Of a DNA stretch of 64,000 nt, positions 36,429-46,318 are shown piece by piece; within the stretch, counting starts at the first letter, position 1, and every line of letters starts with the position of its first letter. Source of the stretch: Corydoras sp. C115 (taxonomy: Eukaryota > Chordata > Actinopteri > Siluriformes > Callichthyidae); contig JAFMOC010000072.1 in the NCBI GenBank assembly GCA_019802505.1, forward strand, positions 2,074,001-2,138,000. The letters run 5' to 3'. The notes below the pieces were generated by a model. It was not told where the DNA came from and made no database searches. It worked only from the letters and a program-made list of their open reading frames with translations. A program made the position numbers and the translations under genes.

Positions 36429-36471
<43 letters not shown>

Positions 36472-39400
36472 GCGGCACAGTGGCTTAGTGGTTTAGCACG
36501 TTCGCCTCTGAGCGCTAGGGATTCCCGGTTCGAATCCCCATCTGGGTGGAGTTTCCATGTTCTCCCTGTGTCTGCGTGGGTTTCCTCTGGGTTCTCCGGT
36601 TTCCTCCCACAGTCCAAAAACATGGATTAAGTCAATTGAACTCTCCAAATTGCCCCATATAGAGTGTGTCTGTGTGAGTGAGTGTGTGCCCAGCGATAGA
36701 TTGGCGCCCTGTCCTGGGTGTATCTGCCCAGCGCCCGAAACGTTCTCCCCTAGATGGGCATGGGGAACCCCACCGCGACCCTAATAGAGGATAAAGCGGG
36801 AGATAATGAATGAATGGACAATAAAGACGGCATGGTGGTATAGTGTTTAGCATGTTCTCCCTGTGTCCGCGTTGGATTCCACCGGTTTCTCCGTTTTCTT
36901 TCCACAATTCAAAAACATGGATTTAAGGTAAATTGAACACTCTAATTTGCCCCATATAGTGTGTGTTTGTGTCTGAGTCTGAGTTTGTGAGTGAGTGAGT
37001 GTGTGCCCAGCAATAGATTGGTGCCCTTTTTCTGGGTGTATCTGCCCACCGAAACTTTTTCCCCTGGATGAGCACGGTAAACCCCCCCCCCCACCCCCGT
37101 GACCCTAGTAAAAGATTAAGTGGAAGATAATGAATGAATGAAAATACAATAAGGCGAAAATACTAATAATATTGCATATCTAACATAAAAAGTGCAGTAA
37201 TGCTGTTGTAAACTTAAACAATTGCCTCTTCAACGTATTCCTGAGGTAGAAGAGTTGAATAGTTTGATGGGAATAGTCATGCCATGGGAAAAAAAAGCCA
37301 TGGGTGCAACCTCCGCTGATGCTGATTAAACTAAATATTGGTGTCCTTGTGTCAGGTCCAATACAGATTCAGTACTCAAAAGAACTGACACAGATCGAAC
37401 AGTGAGAGTAAAGTTGTTATTGGATAGATAATGTTTTTCTTACAATCTTTTAAAATGTATCCCACAATCTTACAGAATCAGCATTGCATACACACTACAG
37501 GCACATACATTTAAAGCATCTGAAGATGTTTGGACTAATTGGGAGGACATGCTCTTGCACCAAAATAGTCAGTAAATGTGTTACAGCTTGTCAATAAGTA
37601 AGCGTGTCCTGACAAACACCCCCACATGCACCAGAATGACCTTGGTGGGGGATTTCCTGAATGTCTCTAGCAGCAATTTCTATTCTAGGACCGCACACAT
37701 TCCCATTATTGGTACAGATGCATACTTTCCATTGACTGTTCACTTACTCACATGCACATATTGGGAAATTCATATTTATAAAGAGACTGAGGTACAAGCA
37801 CACAATTAAACAACAACAACAACAAGAGTAACCCACATTGTCTTGAATATAACATGGTCTTTTAAGTCTTATAATACCATATCTGTCTTTATTATTTTAC
37901 TTTCATGATGCCTTTGGTAACATAAAAACTTTCATAACATCACTGTTGCCCGTGCAACTGTTTGAACTCCATCAGCACTGCAAAGGTTCCGGTTTTTGAC
38001 AAGGTCCCAGAGGTAGTAAATCAGACCTGAGGCACGTCACCAACTGTCGTGAGGAAATCTCAGCTGAATTCAGTTTACAAGCTGTAAAACTCTCTGACTT
38101 CAAACCTGTACTAACAATCTGCAACCATGACCTGCTTTAAGCCACAGTCTAACAACCTAAAAACAAAACAACATCATTCTCACATGGCATGTGAGAAGAT
38201 AAGAAGATAGCTGCACATTTTTAAAGTAAAGTTTTCAAAGATCAGTTTAAGGAAAACAATTACAGTTTTTCTCAATTGGTTTGGTGCATTAAAATTTTTT
38301 ATGAAAGAAATCATTCATTCATTAATTCATTATCTTCCGCTTTATTCCTATATTAGGGTCGCGGTGGGGTTCCCCATGCCCATCCAGGGGAGAAAGTCTC
38401 GGGCGCTGGGCAGATAGACCCAGGACAGGGCGCCAATCTATCGCTGGGCACACACTCACACAGACACGCATGCATACACACTCTATATTTTGGAGAACTC
38501 ATTGACTTGTTCCATGCTTTTGGACTGTGGGAGAAAACCGGAGAACCCGGAGGAAACCCACGCAGACACGGGGAGAACATGGAAAGTCCACCCAGATGGG
38601 GATTCGAACCGGGAATCCCTAGCGCTGAGAGGAGAACGTGCTAACCACTAAGCCACCGTGCCCCCTATGAAAAAAATGTTTTATAATATAATTTGCTCAT
38701 GTCATGTCAGTCACAATGAACGTACTTGGTGAATAGTCTTTCTCTTTGACACTAAAAGTCCTCATTTCACTGCAATTTTGAATTACTTGTCAAAATCAGT
38801 CGAGCAAAACTTATGCATTTCTTTATCTTTTGTTCTGAAAATGTCAAATAGAAAAAAAATCCTCAGCTTTGAATGATGTGGAATGTTTGAAGCATTAGTT
38901 GTAACCAATGACAAGCCACTCCTCCATTCAAAGCTGAATCCCAAGAACCCTCGATTGGCAAGTTTATATGAATCAAGCAGGACATAGTGTGTACCATTTT
39001 GACAATACATTGAACAAATAAGAATTTCAAAGGGCATATGTACAGTATGTACTGAGTACTGAGTGTCTTGTACTCATTTATACATTTATACTCTAAATAA
39101 ATAAATACTCTACTCTAAATACAGTAATGTGTTAATTCACAAATTAGTGTGCAAACAGTGTATACTGATGTCCTGAGCATTTTCAGATTGTCACCATGAT
39201 CTGACTTTGTTCCATTGGAATAAACTTACAGAGTGAACTGTCAGAATTAAAATATGGCAAAGCCATTTGACTATCTTGTTCATAAAAAGTGTCAGGACTT
39301 TTATTTTGATGACTTTTGAGGAATTAACTATCCATTTCAAGCAAGTGACACGATTTATCAACTAGATTTTGTAGTTTGTGCAAATTCTAATAGTGATGTG

Positions 39401-42400
39401 AGAAATGCATTAAATCAATTGAGAAAAACTTTAATATGAGATCTGAAAAACTGCTCATGTGCTCATGTATGCAATGTAATGATCTCTATGGTTTTTACAT
39501 CTCATCTCATCTCATGTCATCACATCATCTTCTGCTTAATCCTCGTTAATCGAATGTTTTGGTCACTGGGCTTTTGCTATATCAGATCTGTGCGAGGAAA
39601 CCAGAAAACCCAGAAAAATGCTCACATGGACACAGGGAGAACTCTACCAAGGGATTCAAACCTGGATCCTCAGTGAGAGACAGACATACCCATGCCCACA
39701 CCACCCTGCCGCCCCTATGGTTTACATACTTACAAAAAACACATCTGATCTGATTCGATTAGGCAAAAGTAATAAACTTTAACTGGCCAGCAGATGACAA
39801 TTTACACAGTGTCATTATTTATTTTGCTACGATGCATAAATAGAAACAGTCCAATAAGAATAATGAGGGTAAATTACAGTTCTGCTATTCTTATATAACA
39901 TAGCCTTTGATAAAACAGATCATCACCAGGTGTGACCTTCTTTTTGGCTTTGTTTTGGTTTGTTGCTATTTCACTTGTGTGGTAATACAATGCCAGAGAG
40001 GAAAGACAACATTTATCCTACAGGAGCAATTGCTGTTGTCCATCAATCTGGAAAGTGTTACAATTCCAAACTATTAAATGCCATTATTTCATAATTAGAA
40101 GGATTATTAATAAATGAGCAAAAAACAGAAGACATTTAATTTTTTTGGCAGCATAACATTTTACTGTAAGCCCAAGAAAAAAAAAGCTATTAAAGATAGA
40201 TGTGGCTAATATTGTGGTCTGTAAAGGTAAACTGGATTTTTTATTTTTTTGAAATACCAGCCCAATCAAAAGAACTTTAAAGCAAGACCATTAAGACTAT
40301 AAAGGGTGAAGGTGAAATCAAACTGTGTATTCTTTATATTGTCTTTATATAGCACTGCTTCATTTTCAACAGTATGTGTGTTGCACAGTTAAATACTGTA
40401 ATGCATATTGTGTTATTTAAGGATTTCTGCTATTATCCTTTTATCATTATAGTTTTATTACTGACACTATTTGTGGCCATGCAGCATGACTTGCTAAACT
40501 GAGCTTGTCATGAGTCCATCCTAAAAAAATTTCAAGTAACTGACCTTGTCATACCAGCAAGACAATTATGTGGGTCTTTTTAATACCACTTTGTTTAAAA
40601 CTATCTTACAAGTTCAAGTTCAAGTAATTTATTTATTTACCACTTTTTACAATATTACATTGTCACAAAGCAGCTTTACAGTGTTGTAAGCATTTAAACC
40701 CCCAAAGGGCAAGTGACAGTGGAAAAAACTCCCTGTTAGGTTATTTTAAAGAAGAAACTTTGGCAGGACCAAGGAGACTCATCCTTCTTAAGCGACCGGG
40801 CCTTACCACAATTAAAGACCCTTATGCTTGTGCTGTGTATGTTTAAAACATCCATCCATCCATTATCTTCCGCTTTATCCTATATTAGGGTCGCGGGGGG
40901 GCGTTTCGGGCGCTGGGCAGATAGACCCAGGACAGGACGCCAATCTATCGCTGGGCACACACTCACACACACACAAACACACTCTATATGGGGCAATTTT
41001 GAGAACTCAATTGACTTGATCCATGTTTTTGGACTGTGGGAGGAAACCGGAGAACCCGGAGGAAACCCACGCGGACGCGGGGAGAACATGGAAAATCCAC
41101 CCAGATGGGGATTCGAACCAGGAATCCTTAGCGCAGAGAGGCGAACATGCTAAACCACTAAGCCACTGTGCCACCTTGTTTAAAACATGATACATGATAT
41201 ATGATATAAACACATGTATAAAATACACCCAAATAGTTTTTTAAATGTATTTATTCATGTTAGTAATCCTTACTTTTATAATTAATAAACTATGGTTATG
41301 AATTCATCTCATTGTATTTCATTGACTTCTGCTTAATTCTCTACTAGGGTCGGGGGGGTCCGTCATGGTCATCCAGGGAAGAAGTTTTCAGACGCTGGGC
41401 AGATACACCCATAACAGGGTGTCAATCTATCAATCATGGTGTCAAACAGGGTATCAATCAGGACAGTGTGTTAATATGGGCAACTTAAATATGGCCAATT
41501 TAGAGCAGTTAATTCACCTTGAATCTATGTTTTTGGTCTGTGGAAGAAAACTGAAGAACCCAAAAAAATCCGGGGAGAACATGGAAACTATCAATGATGG
41601 GTATGTCTGATATATCTCATTTCATCTCATTATATTCCACTTAATCCTCTATTAGGGTCGCAGGGGACCCATCCAGAGAATCATTTCAGGCGCTGGACAG
41701 ATTCACCCAGGACAGCACACATTCACTAACACTGACACACTGTATATAGGGGTGATGATTTAGATAGAGACAATTTAGAGAAGCCATTTTTCCTCAGATC
41801 CTTGTGTTTGGAATGGGAAAGCGAACTTGAGAACCCAAAGGGAACCCATGCAGACACAGGGAGAATATGAAAACACCCAGATCAGGATTCGAACCTGGTG
41901 AGAGGCAAACATTCTAAACACTATGTCTCTGTGCGGTCCATGTTGGATATTTAAACAGCCCAAAGCTCATTAAAACCAAATTTACCAGAGTACCACTGAC
42001 ATACTAACTGTTAAGAAGCGTAACAGAAGGGAAGCTGTTTATCAGCCACAGAATTGGTAACTAAGACAGATGCGAGTCGAAGAACAGCACTAAATCTAAA
42101 CAGCAAAACCGGAAATAAAGTATTCCAAAGCATCTATAAACTGAAGAAGCTTGTAAAAAATTGTTACCAAAATGGCTCCAACATGATGTGCAGGACTGAT
42201 AATACTATTTTATACTCATTCATTCATTCATTATCTCCCTCTTTATCCTCTATTAGGGTCGCGGTGGGGTTCCCCATGCCCATCCAGGGGAGAACGTCTC
42301 GGGCGCTGGGCAGATAGACCCAGGACAGGGCGCCAATCCATCGCTGGGCACATACTCACACACCCAAACACACTCTATATGGGGCAATTTAGAGAACTCA

Positions 42401-45400
42401 ATTAACTTGATCCATGTTTTTGGATTGTGGGAGGAAACCGGAGAACCCAGAGGAAACCCACGCGGACACGGGGAGAACATGGAAACTCCACCCAGATGGG
42501 GATTCGAACTGGGAATCCCTAGCGCTGAGAGGCGAACGTGCTAAACCACTAAGCCACTGTGCCGCCCCACTATTTTATACTAATTAATTAATTCATGAAT
42601 TAATATTGTATATATGTCTTGCATACTAACACTATTCCAGTGTTAGTATGCAACACATACTAACACTAACACCAACACCACAATACAGTGCTGGAAATCT
42701 CCTATCACCAATATTAACCAATGCATTGTGGGTTCTGTGGTTTCTTATGAAGGCCAGGGTAAAAATGATTAACAACATATGTTAAGAAACAGGCGGCACG
42801 GTGGCTTAGTGGTCGGCACGTTCGCCTCTCAGCGCTAGGGATTCCCGGTTCGAATCCCCATCTGGGTGGAATTTCCATGTTCTCCCCGTGTCCGCGTGGG
42901 TTTCCTCCAGGTTCTCCGGTTTCCTCCCACAGTCCAAAAACATGGATCAAGTCAATTGAATTCTCAAAATTGCCCCATAGAGAGTGTGTCTGTGTGAGTG
43001 AGTGTGTGCCCAGCGATGGATTGGCGCCCTGTCCTGGGTCTATCTGCCCAGCGCCCGAGACGTTCTCCTCTGGATGGGCATGGGGAACCCCACCGCGACC
43101 CTAATAGAGGATAAAGCAGGAGATAATGAATGAATGAATGAATGAATGAATGTTAAGAAACAGATGGATTATTATTATTAACATTATCTTCCATATAATA
43201 CTCAACAAGGGTCATGCAGGGAGGGCGTTTCGCTGGGCAGATAAACCCTGGACAGGGCGCCAATCTATCTCTGGGCACACTGTCAACAGTCACTACATTC
43301 ACTGGTCACACAGACACACACCAACACACTGTATGGGGCAATTTAAAGCATTTAATTTGTCTTAAATCAAAGTTTCTGGACAGTGGGCGGTCCAATGGAG
43401 AACCTAGGGGAAACACATGCTGACACGGGGAGAACATGGAAACTCTGGAACCCGAACATGCTAACCACTAAGCCACTGTGCCGTCCCTATTCTACATTGT
43501 ACATCTAAAATAAATGTTAGAACTGATAACATGAACAGTAAGTGAAGAAACAAGGAGGTGTTCCTAACAATGTGGCCATTGGGCTTGAGAGACTTATTCA
43601 ATTATTGAAAGCTTCTCAAAACACTTAAGTAAATGTCTGTCTATCATTGTCTCTGTGCAATGTGTTAGTAGCCTGATATACATAATCAACCCATTAAAAA
43701 GACATAACGGTGCACTGATACTGCACAAAGTATTATAAACACACTGTAACACACTATTTACAAGTCTGACACCTGTTGGAAAGTGCCAGTCAAGTAAAGC
43801 ATGAAGGGATATCATGTCAAAACACGAACTACATCTGTAAGCCACTTTAATAGTATTTTCTGCTAGTTGTTAAACTTTTTCCTGATATTAAATGTGCATT
43901 GTTAGATACATGTACATCTGTTTATGACACATTGTAAACATGTTTAGGTTGGTTTGTATGGAGTAACCCATGTGAACCAAACAGATTAAATGTCAACTGA
44001 CCTTTCACAATCCAAAAAACATTGTGAAATAAGTCACCCCTTTCAGAAAACCCTGTACTCAATGAGTAAACAGGATTTAAAAAACACTTTTTTGCAATAA
44101 TATAAAAAAAAAAGCACAGTAAATCATTTATTCGGGGCAGAAGGTGATTAACCAGTTGATTCATACTGTAATATTGGATTAAAGTAAGTGAAAAAATTAA
44201 TGTAATGAGTACACAAAAAAAAAATCTATTTAGCTTTAGTCTGTTGTTTTTAATTAACCATAAATATAATTTACACTCTGGAATTTAAAGATGATAAATG
44301 AAAACAAGCCAAGTCTGTAAAAGCATTAAGAGTCTCATTATGTTCCGCTTAATTGTTTACTAGGGTGTGGAAGGGGCCTCATGTCCATCCAGGAGAGAAC
44401 GTTTCACGTGCTGGGCAGATAAACCCTGGACAGGGCTCCAATCTATCGCTGGGCACACACTCACTCACACAGACACTCTATTTTGGGCAATTTAGAGCAT
44501 TTAATCTATCTTGAATCTTGAATCTGGTGGCTTAGTGGTTTAGCACGTTCGCCTCTCAGCGCTAGGGATTCCCAGTTCGAATCCCCATCTGGGTGGAGTT
44601 TCCATGTTCTCCCTGTGTCTGCGTGGGTTTCCTCCGGGTTCTCCGGTTTCCTCCCACAGTCCAAAAACATGGATCAAGTCAATTGAATTCTCAAAATTGC
44701 CCCATATAGAGTGTGTTTGTGTGAGTGAGTGTGTGCCCAGCGATGGATTGGCGCCCTGTCCTGGGTGTATCTGCCCAGCGCCCGAGACGTTCTCCCCTGG
44801 ATGGGCATGGGGAACCACATCGCTACCCTAATAGAGGATAAAGTGGGAGATAATGAATGAATGAATGAATGAATCTTGAATCTATGTTTTTAGACTGTGG
44901 GAGGAAACCCACACTGACACGAGGAGAACATGGAAACTGAATCCCCAGTGCTAAGAGGGTAACGAGCTAACCAGTAAGCCACCCAGGGGCAATTTAGATA
45001 GGTGCAATTTTTAGAAGACAATTTACCTTAAATCCATGTTTCCTTTGTAAGGAAACCGGATAACCAGAGCAAACCCACACAGACACAGGGAGAACATGGA
45101 AACTCAGAACAGGATTCGAACCTGCACTGTGATGCGTATGTGCTAATCACCATGCCTTACTATGCTTAAGAGAAATTGTTTACTTATTTTACCAAAATAA
45201 CATTGGAAGTCAGACAATGTCAGACGTTAGATGAAAGGACCTGGTTCACGATCTTAGTTCTAGCTCATCCCAAAGGTGTTTAACTCGACGAACCATGACT
45301 CGGGAATTTGCTTGGTTCTCTGTAGCACAATCACATACAAAAAAAAAAAAAAAGAAATTCTTTAAAGTGAATCCCAATCTCTGTGACTTTCCACCAGGTT

Positions 45401-46318
45401 CTCTGATTTCCTCCCACAGTCCAAACACATGGATTCATTCATCCATTCATTATCTCCCGCTTTATCCTCCATTAGGGTCGCGGTGGGGTTCCCCATGCCC
45501 ATCCAGGGGAGAACGTCTCGGGCGCTGGACAGATAGACCCAGGACAGGGTGCCAATCCATCGCTGGGCACACACTCACACAGACACACTCTAAATGGGGC
45601 AATTTTGAGAATTCAATTGACTTGATCCATGTTTTTGGGAGGAAACCGGAGAACCCGGAGGAAACCCACGCGGACACGGGGAGAACATGGAAACTCCACC
45701 CAGATGGGGATTCGAACCGGGAATCCCTAGTGCTGAGAGGCGAACGTGCTAAACCACTAAGCCACCGTGCCGCCCTCACAAGGATTCAAGGTAAGTTAAA
45801 TGCTCTAAATTGCTTCATATAGTCTGTGTTTGTCTCCATGATTAAGTGTGTGCCCAGCGATGGATTGGCAACTTGGGCATGGGGAACCTCCCCTGCGACT
45901 TTAACAGAATATTAAGCAGAAGATAATGAATGACAGCAATATATTGGCACCCTGTCCTGGGTGTATCTACCCAGGGCCTGAAACGTTCTCCCCTGGATGG
46001 GCATGGGGAACCCCCCCTCGACCCTAATAGAGGATTAAGTGGAAGATGAATGAATGAATGAAAGGATGAATCTTCAGTTGCTTTAATGCATTCAGTTGTT
46101 AGATTAAGTGTACAGTTTAGTGCAGTGTATTAAATATAATCCAAAAGCTTAAAATAAACTACAGCTACCAAAAATTATTTGTAAATGTGACATTTAGGTG
46201 TCTATGAAGGTGTCTTCTGCTCAGAACGCAGTGACTGTTGACTCACCGTTTCGGATCAGCACCTGGATGAGCCGGCCGGTTCCACTCCTTGCCCTGACCA
46301 GGACCTGTCTCAGCTCAT
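23781..46318 (-). CDS. twf2: twf2: twinfilin-2, actin-monomer-binding protein; eight exons found, first short exon not located
   Basis: Exons: 46,318-46,247; 32,133-31,955; 31,808-31,713; 30,589-30,485; 29,102-28,977; 27,774-27,624; 27,512-27,391; 23,948-23,781. Together 1,019 nt, with phases joining perfectly, encoding about 338 residues; vertebrate twinfilin-2 has about 349. Twinfilin binds G-actin through two ADF-homology domains, caps or depolymerises filament barbed ends, and binds capping protein through its basic tail. Domain 1 holds PCYVLYRLDSRNAQGYEW and KKEFGGGHVKD. Domain 2 holds TLQGLAFPL, RYHFFLYKHSHEG and ERMLYSSCKSRL. The tail is HPKQHAHKEAFAKP then KRGHKRLIKG. The sequence is closer to TWF2 than TWF1 (QLKERRINYIQ, DTERETIELVHT), and linkage to wdr82 matches mammalian TWF2. 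Intron 2 is 14.1 kb and repeat-filled. Confidence 0.95.
24024..24600 (+). mobile_element. twf2: Two adjoining family A SINEs in the last twf2 intron
   Basis: Copy 1 (24,024-24,312) has head and body. Copy 2 (24,312-24,600) begins inside the body at CCAGATCTGGGTGGAG and ends GGTAATGAATGAATAAAC. They are direct repeats, probably one insertion into another. Confidence 0.85.
24649..24800 (-). mobile_element. 5'-truncated family A SINE with 12-bp TSD
   Basis: 3' ~125 bp only, flanked by GTAATAATACAT. Confidence 0.88.
24995..26460 (+). mobile_element. Family D LINE: 5'-truncated reverse transcriptase plus 3' UTR (L2/CR1/Rex1 group)
   Basis: The open frame to 25,773 encodes the C-terminal third of a non-LTR reverse transcriptase: NSDKTEFLIVGPK, KLGVIIDSDLSF, ITSRLDYCNSLLTGC, LQLVQNAAARVLTKT, ISPVLSNLHWLPIKFRIEYK and RAFSHKAPQLWNSLP. 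The catalytic FADD box lies upstream and is missing, so the copy cannot be autonomous. The 3' UTR (25,774-26,460) ends in GCGCTATATAAATAAATTAC then TTGACTTGAC, the tail seen alone in at least nine other places here. It lies in the last twf2 intron, opposite to twf2. The uninterrupted 260-residue frame suggests fairly recent insertion. The exact clade name is uncertain. Confidence 0.88.
26595..26634. repeat. (TCTGAT)n-type tail of a non-LTR element
   Basis: AATAAATCTGATTCTGATTC, typical of RTE-like 3' ends in fish. Confidence 0.55.
26636..27215 (-). mobile_element. LINE ORF2 C-terminal remnant, different family
   Basis: The minus strand encodes FLHRVSGLSLRDRVRSSVIQ, ERLGVEPLLLHVERSQLRWF and GHLVRIPPERFPRKLF, a block at the end of some vertebrate LINE ORFs. 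Frame breaks are present upstream (27,050-27,200). The insertion lies 176 bp from twf2 exon 8. Confidence 0.75.
27391..27512 (-). CDS. twf2: twf2 exon 8
   Basis: 122 nt; acceptor TCACAG, donor GTATGT. Encodes FIYSMPGYSCSIKERMLYSS then CKSRLVEEVEKDYHIEVVKK, the end of ADF-H domain 2. Confidence 0.94.
27624..27774 (-). CDS. twf2: twf2 exon 7
   Basis: 151 nt; acceptor ATTTAG, donor GTCAGT, which is unusual at +3. Encodes KLDTERETIELVHTRP, ELRSRIPTDTPRYHFFLYKH and SHEGTHLEAL. No 60-codon open frame marks this exon, but homology and phase are exact. Confidence 0.9.
27775..28344 (-). other. twf2 intron between exons 6 and 7, unique part
   Basis: AT-rich; no repeat family recognised. Confidence 0.5.
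28345..28600 (+). mobile_element. Family A SINE, internally deleted
   Basis: Head GTAGCTTAGTGGTTAGCAGC and 3' GCCCGAAACATTCTCCC are present; the middle (TTCTCCCCGTG) is missing. Confidence 0.8.
28722..28935 (-). mobile_element. Family D LINE 3' end
   Basis: AGTTCAAGTCATTTGTTTAT start and the CAAAGCAGCTTTACAG and GACAGTGGCAAG blocks. It lies 42 bp from the twf2 exon 6 donor. Confidence 0.85.
28977..29102 (-). CDS. twf2: twf2 exon 6
   Basis: 126 nt, phase 0; acceptor CTGCAG, donor GTAAGG. Encodes VITEVGVETKPQTLQGLAFP and HALQQLKERRINYIQL, the start of ADF-H domain 2. Confidence 0.94.
29385..29465 (-). mobile_element. Family A SINE fragment
   Basis: ACTGGGCAGACCAGGACAGG to TTTGGGCAATTTAGAGC only. 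Confidence 0.7.
29640..29820 (-). mobile_element. 5'-truncated family A SINE with 15-bp TSD, inserted in a LINE tail
   Basis: SINE 3' end with a long (TTCA)n tail, flanked by TAAGTTCAAGTTCAT. The target is the AGTTCA-type end of a family D LINE. Confidence 0.9.
29807..30241. mobile_element. Inverted pair of family D LINE 3' ends
   Basis: 29,807-30,108 is minus-oriented and 30,109-30,241 plus-oriented, sharing the GACAGTGGCAAG / CTTGCTCTTTGGGGG blocks. Both outer ends carry AAGTTCAAGT / ACTTGAACTTGA. Confidence 0.85.
30485..30589 (-). CDS. twf2: twf2 exon 5 (inter-domain linker)
   Basis: 105 nt, phase 0; acceptor GCTTAG, donor GTAAGA. Encodes DDVCLQGYLRYISASSGPAP then LTHAEQELQRIKITE. Confidence 0.92.
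30945..31297 (+). mobile_element. Family A SINE, first of a tandem pair
   Basis: Complete copy preceded and followed by AAATGAATTAAGTGG, acting as TSD. Confidence 0.92.
31298..31660 (+). mobile_element. Family A SINE, second of a tandem pair
   Basis: Complete copy directly after the first, using the same GATGAATTAA-like target at its 3' end. It ends 53 bp from twf2 exon 4. Confidence 0.92.
31713..31808 (-). CDS. twf2: twf2 exon 4
   Basis: 96 nt, phase 0 at both ends; acceptor TTGCAG, donor GTATGT. Encodes VRQKMLYAASRATVKKEFGG then GHVKDEIFGSVV, the actin-contacting end of ADF-H domain 1. Confidence 0.94.
31874..31906. repeat. (TG)n microsatellite
   Basis: About 16 TG units in the 146-bp intron between twf2 exons 3 and 4. 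Confidence 0.95.
31955..32133 (-). CDS. twf2: twf2 exon 3
   Basis: 179 nt; acceptor TTTCAG, donor GTGGGT. Encodes QLVLGLYRDPAQSWEKDYD through YEWIFISWSPDQSP, the core of the first ADF-H domain. Confidence 0.95.
32338..32650 (+). mobile_element. Family D LINE 3' end
   Basis: Closely matches 26,160-26,460 of the LINE copy at 24,995 and ends ACTTGAACTTACTTGAACTT. Confidence 0.9.
32651..33190. other. twf2 intron 2, unique AT-rich part
   Basis: No element recognised. Confidence 0.35.
33190..33556 (+). mobile_element. Full-length family A SINE with 12-bp TSD
   Basis: Flanked by ACGACCTGACTT (before 33,203 and after 33,544). Confidence 0.93.
33557..34445. other. twf2 intron 2, unique part
   Basis: Pyrimidine-rich around 33,800-33,960. 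The open frames have no recognisable domain. Confidence 0.35.
34446..34785 (-). mobile_element. Family D LINE 3' end, longer-UTR subfamily
   Basis: GTTCAAGTTCAAGTAATGTA start, a deletion of the middle, then CCAGTAATTGTCATAGCCGC as at 16,228-16,680. Confidence 0.8.
34925..34995. repeat. Dispersed repeat end (TTTATTGATCCCC)
   Basis: AATCAGAAGACTTTATTGAT then CCCAAGGGAAATTGCAG. A relative is at 57,345-57,385. Common at ends of fish retroelement copies. Confidence 0.55.
34996..35390. other. twf2 intron 2, unique part
   Basis: AT-rich. Text near 35,230-35,310 (CATATAGTGTGCT, GCAACAGCTGCAAG) recurs at 35,935-36,000, so this may be an unnamed local duplication. Confidence 0.4.
35386..35757 (+). 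mobile_element. Full-length family A SINE with 12-bp TSD
   Basis: Flanked by AACTTTCAACTT on both sides. One of the least diverged copies. Confidence 0.93.
35758..36428. other. twf2 intron 2, unique part
   Basis: Contains the second copy of the 35,230-type text, then AT-rich sequence. Confidence 0.35.
36429..36470. repeat. (TAA)n microsatellite
   Basis: About 13 TAA/AAT units abutting the next SINE head. Confidence 0.95.
36471..36818 (+). mobile_element. Family A SINE, full length
   Basis: AGCGGCACAGTGGCTTAGTG head to GAATGAATGG tail. Confidence 0.93.
36828..37142 (+). mobile_element. Family A SINE, old copy
   Basis: Lacks the B-box region, with C-run expansions near 37,083-37,099. Lies 10 bp after the younger copy. 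Confidence 0.85.
37143..38263. other. twf2 intron 2, unique part
   Basis: No element recognised; (CAA)n near 37,812. Confidence 0.3.
38264..39430. mobile_element. DNA transposon-like element with 27-bp terminal inverted repeats, interrupted by a SINE
   Basis: Ends AGTTTTTCTCAATTG (38,264) and CAATTGAGAAAAACT (39,416-39,430). The 27-bp TIRs match at 24 positions. No transposase was recognised, so it looks non-autonomous. The native length without the inserted SINE is about 0.8 kb. No convincing TSD. Confidence 0.7.
38300..38677 (-). mobile_element. Family A SINE inside the TIR element
   Basis: About 38,313-38,664, flanked by TATGAAAGAAAT and TATGAAAAAAAT (one mismatch), so it is younger than its host element. 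Confidence 0.9.
39505..39715 (-). mobile_element. Very old family A SINE
   Basis: Only patches remain: ATCTTCTGCTTAATCCTC, CGAGGAAACCAGAAAACCC, GGGAGAACTC and the head CCACCCTGCCGCCCC. Confidence 0.6.
39716..40611. other. twf2 intron 2, unique part
   Basis: AT-rich, nothing recognised. Confidence 0.3.
40612..40830 (-). mobile_element. Family D LINE 3' end, diverged
   Basis: AGTTCAAGTTCAAGTAATTT start and the CAAAGCAGCTTTACAG block. Confidence 0.82.
40838..41188 (-). mobile_element. Family A SINE with 12-bp TSD
   Basis: Flanked by TGTTTAAAACAT/ATGTTTAAAACAT. The GGTTCCCCATGCCCATCC segment is deleted. Confidence 0.9.
41315..41610 (-). mobile_element. Family A SINE, old and rearranged
   Basis: TTGACTTCTGCTTAATTCTC tail to GGGAGAACATGGAAAC; the head is missing and the middle is scrambled. 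Confidence 0.72.
41618..41940 (-). mobile_element. Family A SINE, old copy
   Basis: Tail CATTATATTCCACTTAATCC to head ACACTATGTCTCTGTGC; strongly diverged. Confidence 0.72.
42205..42581 (-). mobile_element. Full-length family A SINE with 13-bp TSD
   Basis: Flanked by ACTATTTTATACT on both sides. Confidence 0.93.
42778..43165 (+). mobile_element. Full-length family A SINE with 14-bp TSD and long tail
   Basis: Flanked by ATGTTAAGAAACAG, with six GAAT units in the tail. Confidence 0.94.
43180..43488 (-). mobile_element. Family A SINE, old copy
   Basis: ATTATCTTCCATATAATACT through AACCACTAAGCCACTGTGCC; the body has insertions (CAGTCACTACATTCAC). Confidence 0.78.
43489..44331. other. twf2 intron 2, unique part
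   Basis: AT-rich. The AGGTGTTCCTAACAATGTGG text near 43,556 resembles ends of the ATTAGGTACACCT-type fish repeat. Confidence 0.35.
44332..45160. mobile_element. Nested family A SINEs
   Basis: An old minus copy (44,332-44,526 plus about 44,874-45,000) is split by a young plus copy (44,527-44,873) with TSD CTTGAATCT. A third degraded minus piece follows to 45,160. Confidence 0.85.
45380..46055. mobile_element. Nested family A SINEs, second case
   Basis: An old plus copy (45,380-45,428 and 45,777-46,055) is split by a young full-length minus copy (45,429-45,776). Target duplications are CACATGGATTCA/CACAAGGATTCA. Confidence 0.87.
46247..46318 (-). CDS. twf2: twf2 exon 2 (start of first ADF-H domain)
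   Basis: 72 nt if the acceptor is GGTAACAG at 46,319-46,320; donor GTGAGT. It encodes DELRQVLVRARSG then TGRLIQVLIRN, matching human EELKEFFAKARAG. The last G plus AG of the next exon gives the Glu of NEQLVLG. The frame stays open upstream to an ATG at 46,342 (MFLVLVVTDEL), so an alternative start exists. Confidence 0.8.

Noticed and set aside
38783..39037. 84-residue minus-strand frame
   Set aside because: Inside a non-autonomous TIR element; no transposase motif.
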